From contig JAUIKP010000143.1 of the NCBI GenBank assembly GCA_030430725.1, forward strand, positions 1-7,686: a stretch of 7,686 nt of DNA, read 5' to 3'. The notes beneath the pieces are model-generated. The model was not told the origin of the DNA, made no database searches, and worked only from the letters and a program-made list of their open reading frames with translations. Position numbers and translations under genes: made by a program. This document shows, piece after piece, positions 1-5,093 of this stretch (positions are counted from its first letter, which is position 1; the number at the start of each line of letters is the position of its first letter). The stretch comes from Nitrospiria bacterium (lineage in GTDB: Bacteria; Nitrospirota; Nitrospiria; Nitrospirales; UBA8639).

Positions 1-1
1 C

Positions 2-232
2 GCTCTCCTGAGTTCAAAAGCCATGGAAGAGATTTGCGGTTGGATCGAACGAGCAGCTAGTGCGAAGCATGGTTGGAGGCTTTCTGCATATGGATGTAGA
101 GTACTTGGAACTCTTTTGGACCCTGTTGCTGGAGAGGATAGGACTGGGGTCTTTGGAGAACGGCTGACAGCTGATGCACGTAACTTTTTAGAATGGTATC
201 GAAAGAAATATATGATGCCGAAAGGGTCTTAG
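2..232 (+). CDS. 3' end of an unrecognised gene, truncated by the left edge
   Basis: The frame is open from the first bases of the window and ends in TAG at 230-232, so about 76 residues are visible. A Met codon occurs at position 23, but the seven codons before it are also open, so the true start probably lies outside the window and the ATG need not be used. The visible part is soluble in character and contains a tryptophan-rich stretch (GWIERAASAKHGWRL) and an aromatic, basic tail (NFLEWYRKKYMM). I see no motif that assigns it to a family and no membrane segment. An 11-bp inverted repeat straddles its stop codon. It could be the C-terminus of a longer protein or a small gene starting at 23; the first is preferred. 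Confidence 0.5.
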   Translation, partial: ALLSSKAMEEICGWIERAASAKHGWRLSAYGCRVLGTLLDPVAGEDRTGVFGERLTADARNFLEWYRKKYMMPKGS

Positions 233-258
233 TTCATCGGCTAGTCACGATACCATTC
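191..258. repeat. 11-bp perfect inverted repeat around a stop codon
   Basis: GAATGGTATCG at 191-201 is the exact reverse complement of CGATACCATTC at 248-258, with 46 nt between the arms. A shorter GCCGA/TCGGC pair lies inside. The structure spans the stop codon of the partial gene. There is no T-run after it, so it is not a standard intrinsic terminator. It may be an RNA structure at the transcript end, a protein-binding palindrome, or chance. Confidence 0.3.
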
Positions 259-419
259 GAATTGAGTTCATTTGGAGTCCCTAGAACGACTTCAAGCGCA
301 CCTAAAAATCATGTCCTTGCCTCTGTTAATTAGGGAAGTTTTGTGATTGTCCCTTTATCTCCGAGATGTCTATTTAAGCGATGGAAGTGCGAAATTCATC
401 TCAATTTTGGACGATCTGA

Positions 420-1388
420 ATGGGTGAGAAACCAGGATTTCGATTTTCAAGAGTAAGACAGCATCTGCTTGGAAGCGACCCCAAGGACTGGCGCTCCTAT
501 GTTGAAGTCCGGACACCATACATCCGCGAACTTATAGATGTAGTTTCCCTTGGAGACCAATATATTGTAAGCCTTGGTGCTCATGGGACACATACGACCC
601 TGCTCATGGATCGTTGTGCGAAGGAGCCTCTCACTGTTGAGAAGTGCATGAACTGCTGCTCACTTCTTACCTTCGCGAGCGATAGTCCAGTCGTTGCCGT
701 CCCACAATCTAGAAAGCTGAATGCTCCAAATGCCAGAGAGTTCACGCGGACACTCCATGGGACGGTATTCAAGTCGGTGACTGAATACGGCGATAAGCTC
801 GGTGATCTAGCCGAGTTGGCGGAAGTCTACATCCAGGCAGGTCTCTCACCTCCGCAGCATGTTAGCCGACTTCTTGTTCCCATTGATCCAAAAGGTGGTT
901 TCTGGATCTATTATCCTTTGCCTCTGGCGGATGCAATCTTCCGCAGCCTAGCTGCATATTGGCTCGGCACGCTATCTATTGTCGCACCGTCCCGGATTCT
1001 AAATTTCTGGCGTGCAATAGAATCCGTAAGCACAAAGGCTGACCGGGAGGTACTGTTCGCTAACCTTCACTCGGCCAAGATTGCGCCTGTCTGGACGGAG
1101 GTAATCCGAATCCCAATTACAAAACATCACAGGCGGAAATTTGATGCCACTAGGCCATTGCGACGACTCTCTCTCAAAAGGAGGGACGAGTTGATCACTG
1201 AATTTGGAAGCCCGAAAGCTGCGCTCGACTTCATATACTGGGAAGTCAGAGGAAAGGCTGCACATGCGGACAAGAAATCGCTTGAATATGACATGGCTCG
1301 GTTAATAGGGGATCAACTGTGTGACGCTGAGTTGCTACGATATATGGCTAGAGTGGCGATTGAGAAAGCGTGGCATGCCGATGCCTAA
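420..1388 (+). CDS. uncharacterised protein with HEPN-like C-terminal region
   Basis: This 322-residue soluble protein belongs to no family I can name with certainty. The N-terminal half has a cysteine cluster (C66, C76, C79, C80) that could bind a metal. Residues 190-205 (ILNFWRAIESVS) form an amphipathic helix. A second helical region follows a basic stretch (HHRRK, RRLSLKRR) and contains YWEVRGKAAHADK, giving R277-x4-H282. Known of the family: HEPN RNases and related Apea/MauJ-like proteins carry an R-x4-6-H motif in such a helix, often with an upstream FWRAIE-like helix. Inference: this may be a HEPN-type protein, possibly with RNase activity. The start is ATG 420, fixed by an in-frame TGA at 417-419; upstream there is only a weak GGA as ribosome site. 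It stands alone on the + strand with long spacers either side, and no partner antitoxin gene is visible. Confidence 0.7.
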   Translation: MGEKPGFRFSRVRQHLLGSDPKDWRSYVEVRTPYIRELIDVVSLGDQYIVSLGAHGTHTTLLMDRCAKEPLTVEKCMNCCSLLTFASDSPVVAVPQSRKLNAPNAREFTRTLHGTVFKSVTEYGDKLGDLAELAEVYIQAGLSPPQHVSRLLVPIDPKGGFWIYYPLPLADAIFRSLAAYWLGTLSIVAPSRILNFWRAIESVSTKADREVLFANLHSAKIAPVWTEVIRIPITKHHRRKFDATRPLRRLSLKRRDELITEFGSPKAALDFIYWEVRGKAAHADKKSLEYDMARLIGDQLCDAELLRYMARVAIEKAWHADA

Positions 1389-1553
1389 TAGTAAAATAAG
1401 ATGAATTCTGTGCTTGTCCCGAACAGCGCTCCTCCTAGGCACAGATCTTTCGCCGTTGGCTCAAGATGACAGTCTGGGGAGGGCCTCACCGAATAATCGC
1501 GTGTTCGTCAAATGTCCGAATGGTGAAATTTAAGTTTTTACACTTCTCCATAG

Positions 1554-1581
1554 GTGGGAGAAAATTTTTGATTCCTCCCAC
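1554..1581. other. hairpin in the spacer before the hydrolase gene
   Basis: GTGGGAG (1554-1560) pairs with CTCCCAC (1575-1581) across a 14-nt A/T-rich loop, and a flanking G-T pair can extend it. It lies in the 246-nt spacer 1389-1634, which otherwise shows no gene. No T-tract follows, so an intrinsic terminator for the upstream gene is not supported. It could sit in the 5' leader of the hydrolase mRNA. Confidence 0.3.
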
Positions 1582-1634
1582 TCGGCAAGGATGCTGCCTC
1601 CTTCCCATTAGAAATTCCGGAAAGAATTGCTCTC

Positions 1635-2165
1635 GTGAATGTTTCTACTTTCATTCTTCCGGGAATCGGCAACTCTGATCATGCCCATTGGCAAACCCTT
1701 TGGGAATCCGTCAACCCAGAATTTATTCGTGTGCAACAACGAGATTGGGAAAATCCTGTTTGCCATGAGTGGGTGAATGTTCTTGAGCAAGCCGTGGCAA
1801 AAATCGGTGAAAGTCCGGTTCTTGTTGCGCATAGTTTAGGGTGTCTCTGTGTGGCGCATTGGGCGGTGCGCACGAGTCTCAAGATCAAAGGGGCCTTGCT
1901 GGTGGCGCCACCTAATCCAGAAGATGGCGGTTTCCCCTCCGAGGCCATTGGGTTTTCTCCGGCGCCTCTAGATTCGTTTGAATTTCCCAGCATCGTGGTG
2001 GCCAGTTCCAATGACCCGTACGGGAGTCTTGAGTTTGCCCGTGCTTGTGCGTCGGGGTGGGGTAGTCGTTTCGTGAGTATTGGGTCAGCAGGGCACATCA
2101 ACTCAGAAAGTGGTCTTGGGGAATGGGCTGAGGGTTGGGTCCTCTATAAGGAACTGATTGATTAA
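1635..2165 (+). CDS. RBBP9/YdeN-family serine hydrolase (alpha/beta fold)
   Basis: This 176-residue cytoplasmic protein has the usual length of the RBBP9/YdeN family. It begins with the family signature ILPGIGNSDHAHWQTLWE (residues 7-24), where a short first strand is followed by the oxyanion loop and a conserved HWQ. The nucleophile elbow is A65-H66-S67-L68-G69. The probable acid is D127 in ASSNDPY and the catalytic histidine is H154 in AGHIN, so the Ser-Asp-His triad is complete. Members are small serine hydrolases, some shown to cleave esters; the natural substrate is generally unknown and cannot be inferred here. The start is GTG at 1635, chosen because the family motif begins a few residues later. 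The frame stays open upstream to 1572 with no better start, and a purine-rich GGAAAGAA lies upstream. There is no signal peptide. The gene is followed by two hairpins and then a group II intron. Confidence 0.88.
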   Translation: MNVSTFILPGIGNSDHAHWQTLWESVNPEFIRVQQRDWENPVCHEWVNVLEQAVAKIGESPVLVAHSLGCLCVAHWAVRTSLKIKGALLVAPPNPEDGGFPSEAIGFSPAPLDSFEFPSIVVASSNDPYGSLEFARACASGWGSRFVSIGSAGHINSESGLGEWAEGWVLYKELID

Positions 2166-2218
2166 CAGATTTTTTAGACCAATTTTTATTGTGTTGTGGC
2201 CTCTAAATTCTGATAATT

Positions 2219-2268
2219 GCCGGGCTTCGGCCCGGCAGCCGAGGTCCTTTTGTTTCGGCAAAAGGACC
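2219..2268 (+). terminator. two adjacent perfect hairpins after the hydrolase gene
   Basis: Hairpin one is GCCGGGC-TTCG-GCCCGGC at 2219-2236, a 7-bp GC stem with a TTCG tetraloop. Hairpin two pairs GGTCCTTTTG (2243-2252) with CAAAAGGACC (2259-2268), a 10-bp stem with a 6-nt loop. They begin 53 nt after the hydrolase stop codon. Neither is followed by a proper T-tract on the + strand, so termination is inferred from position and stability. They may equally be part of an interspersed repeat. A group II intron begins 9 nt after the second stem. Confidence 0.45.
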
Positions 2269-2684
2269 CAAAACCATGTGCGCCGAGCATGTTCAACAGC
2301 TTGAGGGTGCAAGTCCCTTTGACAACCTGATGGAGGTGAAGTCATAGCGAAGCGCAAGGGCGTCGTCGTGAGGCGGGGTCTGAAGGCAGCGTGGAGCAAA
2401 GGCGTGGGCCGATGGACAAAAACCAGATACGAGGCAGACCGTGCTGGACGAGCGAGCATGGATTCGCGAAGTCCCTCTCCATCAAGGGCACTGGGTGTAA
2501 ATCTGGCGGTCGTACGCTGAAGGCGGTTGAACTTACCTCGGGAGGCCTCTCTTCTGTCTTGGCACCAAGACTGAGGACTGAGTAATTGGTCCTGACCGGA
2601 CGAGAGGAGTCAGCAGAGGGCATAGTAGTCCCAGTAGGGATGAAGGCCTGAACGGTGTGGAGTGGCGAGTCGGCAGCGGAACTC

Positions 2685-2812
2685 ATGAGCGACAAGCGGC
2701 TGAATAACCAGTTAACTCTGGCCTTCCCGACAGAGGATAGGGGTGAAGCCCTCAGGGCTGACGAGGAAGTGTCGAATCGCTTGCGGCGAACCGCGCAGTC
2801 GAAAGCCCGGCG
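2685..2812 (+). pseudogene. remnant of the intron-encoded reverse transcriptase (N-terminal stub)
   Basis: ATG 2685 starts MSDKRLNNQLTLAFPTEDRG, which resembles, from memory, the N-terminal leader of many bacterial group II intron reverse transcriptases. After A-D-E the frame changes. In the frame beginning at 2765 the reading is GSVESLAANRAVESPA (2765-2812), matching the family's next conserved piece (GTESLxAxRxxESPA). One missing G near 2763-2766 would explain this. Directly after ESPA the reverse transcriptase, maturase and any endonuclease domains are absent, and the sequence passes within about 60 nt into domain V. The protein is therefore both frameshifted and internally deleted and cannot be active. 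The original frame happens to stay open to 2963 across domains V and VI, but that tail has no protein character. Confidence 0.75.
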
Positions 2813-2868
2813 AGAGGTGACCAGTTGCGAGAAGTCTCTACTGGTTAGCCGGTCGCTTAACCCACCGA

Positions 2869-2932
2869 ACCGCCGTATACGGACCCGTATGTACGGTGGT
2901 GTGACAGGGAAAGCGGGTGACCGCCTACCTAT
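2869..2932 (+). ncRNA. group II intron domains V and VI
   Basis: Domain V: ACCGCCGTA (2869-2877) pairs with TACGGTGGT (2892-2900), with one G-T pair at 2872/2897. A two-base bulge (TG, 2890-2891) follows, then an upper stem TACG/CGTA (2878-2881 with 2886-2889) and a 4-nt loop. The triad position reads CGC (2871-2873), a known variant of the catalytic AGC. Domain VI: GCGG-GTGA-CCGC (2913-2924) with flanking AGG/CCT pairing leaves an unpaired A at 2927, the expected branch-point nucleotide, a few bases before the 3' splice site. Confidence 0.8.
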
Positions 2933-2945
2933 GTCGATTGAAACC

Positions 2946-3058
2946 CCGTCCGGCCTCATTTGAATAGATGGACGCTGTTTTTGGGAGGGCGGGCCAACTC
3001 GCCATGCTCGGAAAGGGCTCGCCGGTTAATTAGGGCGTCCACCCATGGGGCCGGTCGG
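2946..3058. repeat. long imperfect palindrome downstream of the intron
   Basis: The outer left arm CCGTCCGGCC (2946-2955) pairs with GGCCGGTCGG (3049-3058) apart from a T-T mismatch. CAT/ATG inside extends it, and the inner GGACGC (2970-2975) pairs with GCGTCC (3035-3040). The centre contains a further GGCG/CGCC hairpin (2988-3003). No protein-coding frame is convincing here. The structure resembles an interspersed intergenic repeat, though copy number cannot be seen in this window. It lies just past the 3' end of the intron and just beyond the stop codon of the - strand pyrophosphohydrolase gene, so it might also end that transcript. Confidence 0.5.
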
Positions 3059-3078
3059 AAGGCGTCGGTCAGGATAGA

Positions 3079-3465
3079 TTACCCTTGGTTCTGAAGAAAC
3101 TGGGCTTCTAAAATTTTTTCAAGAGAAGCCGGGGAATAGGTTGGGGGTTTGACCCATTTGCCGTCTTCCCGTTTGTGTCCGCCAACTTTACTCATATTCG
3201 ACCGGTGGACTTCCTGGAAGACCGGTTCCATGTCAATGCCAAGGGAAACGGCGGTGCCATAGACGACATACAATAAATCGGCAAGTTCCTTCGCAATAGA
3301 GGGTAAGTCTTTTTCCTGCATGGCTTCCTGCAGTTCATCGAATTCTTCCTGGATCAGACGCTTCCGAAGGGTTTGGGTCGGTTCATCGGGGATTGAGGGA
3401 GTAGGAGACACGTGGATCTCGAATTGCTTGTGGAATTCCCGGACCATGCGTTGCGCGTCGTTCAC
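3079..3465 (-). CDS. MazG-like nucleotide pyrophosphohydrolase
   Basis: This 128-residue all-helical protein has the size of a single-domain member of the MazG/PRA-PH superfamily. The metal-binding pattern is present as E40-E41-x2-E44 in RLIQEEFDELQEAM and E60-x2-D63 in KELADLLYVVYG. The segment VFQEVHRSNMSK (82-93), followed by a DGK-WVKPPTYSP tail, is typical of the subgroup that hydrolyses NTPs or related nucleotides to monophosphate and pyrophosphate using magnesium. The exact substrate cannot be told; it could be a house-cleaning NTP or dNTP hydrolase. The start is GTG at 3463-3465, chosen because AGGAGG lies 9 nt upstream (3475-3480); the next Met codon is residue 7. It follows the glycerate kinase gene by 50 nt on the same strand, with no terminator between, so the two are probably cotranscribed. 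Confidence 0.88.
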   Translation of the reverse strand: MNDAQRMVREFHKQFEIHVSPTPSIPDEPTQTLRKRLIQEEFDELQEAMQEKDLPSIAKELADLLYVVYGTAVSLGIDMEPVFQEVHRSNMSKVGGHKREDGKWVKPPTYSPASLEKILEAQFLQNQG

Positions 3466-3474
3466 TGTTCTTGA

Positions 3475-3480
3475 CCTCCT
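3475..3480 (-). promoter_or_regulatory. strong Shine-Dalgarno site for the MazG-like gene
   Basis: The - strand reads AGGAGG, then 9 nt, then GTG. This is the best ribosome-binding match among the genes of this window. It fixes the GTG start and indicates independent translation within the inferred two-gene transcript. Confidence 0.8.
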
Positions 3481-3515
3481 CTGGCTCTTACAAAGGCGCA
3501 GAAATGAAAATTAAT

Positions 3516-4886
3516 CTATTTAATGGCGACGATCAGATAAATGTCGTTCACGTTCGTGCCGGTGGGGCCGGTTATGATGTGGCCGCGGATCTGTTGGAAG
3601 AAGGTATAGCTGTCATGTTCATGTAACGCGTGCTCAATTGAGAGTTTTTTCTTTTTGGCCCGCTGAACTGTCTTCCCATCGACGACCGCACCCGCCGCGT
3701 CGGTTGGTCCATCGGTCCCATCAGTGCCAAACCCTGCCACAAATACATTCTTGAGTCCAGCCAGTTCCCGGGCTGTCGCCAGGACGCATTCCTGTGCCCG
3801 CCCGCCTCGGCCTTTTCCGTTCACGGTGACCGTCGGTTCTCCTCCGGCGATGAGACAGGCCGGTGGATGGACCGGGTTGCCGAATTCGATGAGGTCCCTG
3901 GCAACACCTCCCAGGATGCTGCCGATCTCCTTGGCTTCGCCTTGCAAGGGGTAGGGGAGAATGAAGGGTGTGAGTCCTAACAGCTTTGCAGCTTTGGCTG
4001 TGCCTTCGAGGGCCTGGTAGTTGTTGGCAAGCACAATATGCCGATTGCGTAACGACTGCCTTCTGGTTGGTTTCTTTGGTGTCCGAAGGGACTTGGTAAG
4101 ACCGTGTTGTAAGTGGCGTTGTACGGATTCTGGCGCTTTGCGCCAAATCGAATACTGGTGAAGAATGTCTCTGGCATCCTGGAACGTGGAGGGATCTGTG
4201 ACTGTCGGGCCGGATCCTATGGTGGAAAGGTCATCTCCTAAAACATCGGACATGATTAAGGTCAGGATCGTCGCCGGGGTGGATTGGGCTAATTGTCCTC
4301 CTTTGATGGCGGACATATGTTTTCGGACAACATTTATCTCATGAATGGTGGCTCCGGATCGTAGGAGTAACTCGGTGGTCCGTCGTTTGGCAGCTAAGGT
4401 GAGGCCGATTGATGGCGCGCAGAGAAGGCTTGAAGCTCCACCTGAAAGTAGGACAATCAATAAGTCATGTTGAGAAAGCGATTGTGTCAGTGCCAGGAGT
4501 TGTTTTGTGGCTTTGACTCCTCGTCCATCCGGCGTCGGATGTGCAGCTTCAAACATGCGAATCTTATCGCAGGGGACACCATGTCCGACCGGGACAATGA
4601 CCATTCCGCCTTCAAGTCGATCTCCGAGCATCTGTTCCAGGGCTATCGCCATCCGTGCAGAGGCTTTCCCAGCTCCGACGCAGACGATGCGACTATAGTG
4701 AGTCAGATCGTAGGAGAGTTCACGAACCTGAAGTCGGTTCCTGGTGAGATGAAGGGTTTTTGCGATGGCAGAAGCAGGATCGCATGCCTCCAGGCCGGCA
4801 TCAATGAGGGATTTCAAGATTCGTTTTGTGTGCGGATTGGCCTGTTGGACGATGACGCGTGGTTTTTTGAGATGTGATACTGACAT
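3516..4886 (-). CDS. glycerate 2-kinase, MOFRL family
   Basis: This 456-residue cytoplasmic enzyme has the normal length for the GckA/TtuD (DUF4147 plus MOFRL) family, which phosphorylates D-glycerate with ATP to give 2-phosphoglycerate and feeds lower glycolysis, the serine cycle or glyoxylate salvage. Family blocks appear in order: GAGKAS (71-76), SGGASSLL (148-155), VVRKHMSAIKGGQLA (186-200), SDVLGDDLSTIGSGPTVTD (213-231), AGGEPTVTV with GKGRGGRAQE (347-366), GTDGTDGPTDAAGA (387-400) and ITGPTGTNVND (438-448). The first five lie in or close to the N-terminal kinase domain; the last ones belong to the MOFRL domain. All appear intact, so the enzyme is probably active. The start ATG 4886 has no clear ribosome site; the conserved helix begins near residue 17. 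The gene ends 50 nt before the MazG-like gene. The names gckA, garK or ttuD would all be possible, so none is assigned. Confidence 0.92.
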   Translation of the reverse strand: MSVSHLKKPRVIVQQANPHTKRILKSLIDAGLEACDPASAIAKTLHLTRNRLQVRELSYDLTHYSRIVCVGAGKASARMAIALEQMLGDRLEGGMVIVPVGHGVPCDKIRMFEAAHPTPDGRGVKATKQLLALTQSLSQHDLLIVLLSGGASSLLCAPSIGLTLAAKRRTTELLLRSGATIHEINVVRKHMSAIKGGQLAQSTPATILTLIMSDVLGDDLSTIGSGPTVTDPSTFQDARDILHQYSIWRKAPESVQRHLQHGLTKSLRTPKKPTRRQSLRNRHIVLANNYQALEGTAKAAKLLGLTPFILPYPLQGEAKEIGSILGGVARDLIEFGNPVHPPACLIAGGEPTVTVNGKGRGGRAQECVLATARELAGLKNVFVAGFGTDGTDGPTDAAGAVVDGKTVQRAKKKKLSIEHALHEHDSYTFFQQIRGHIITGPTGTNVNDIYLIVAIK

Positions 4887-5093
4887 GGAAGTGGTTAATC
4901 AAGAATTCATAATGAAGAGCGTGATGGCTTTTGGGGATAGGTTGTCTGCAATGTAGCATATTATCAATAGAAACGAGTTTGAGAAATATAGGGAGAGTTT
5001 CTGCCATCCTTTGTCAAAACGAGGAGCCCTTCAGAAGAGAGAGACGCCGTTGTGTCGTTCACCGAGTGTATAACGGAAAAGATCTGAACGCAA

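Larger units (their letters stand above)
2278..2938 (+). mobile_element. compact group II intron without a functional reverse transcriptase
   Basis: The 5' end GTGCG at 2278 matches the group II consensus GUGYG. Typical domain I sequence follows, including TTGAGGGTGCAAGTCCCT at 2301-2318. The 3' part holds domain V and domain VI (separate entry). Total length is about 660 nt, against 2-3 kb for introns that carry an intron-encoded protein; only a broken stub of that protein is present in domain IV. The intact-looking RNA core suggests it may still fold, and perhaps splice if a related protein acts in trans, but that is inference. The 3' boundary is uncertain: AT at 2931-2932 or CGAT at 2935-2938 both fit the AY rule. 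The element lies on the + strand between convergent genes, so it disrupts no coding sequence. I did not assign the intron class or identify exon-binding sites. Confidence 0.85.

Noticed and set aside
1466..1678. Open frame on the + strand between the HEPN-like gene and the hydrolase
   Set aside because: It overlaps the hydrolase start, has no ribosome site, and its translation shows no domain character; it is most likely spacer.
1679..2101. Open frame antisense to the serine hydrolase
   Set aside because: It is the shadow of a gene with a complete catalytic triad on the other strand.
2269..2300. Specific exon-binding and intron-binding sites of the group II intron
   Set aside because: No convincing complement of the last exon bases (AACCAT) could be picked out in domain I by eye.
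2391..2585. Small + strand frame inside the intron
   Set aside because: It falls in the domain I-III RNA region and shows no protein family features.
2342..2959. Long - strand open frame of about 205 codons across the intron
   Set aside because: It lies antisense to the intron's structural RNA, including domain V, and has an arginine/serine/proline-rich composition typical of non-coding frames.
5012..5093. Possible terminator after the histidine kinase gene
   Set aside because: Only a 5-bp CCGTT/AACGG pairing with a long loop and no T-tract was seen, which is too weak to call.
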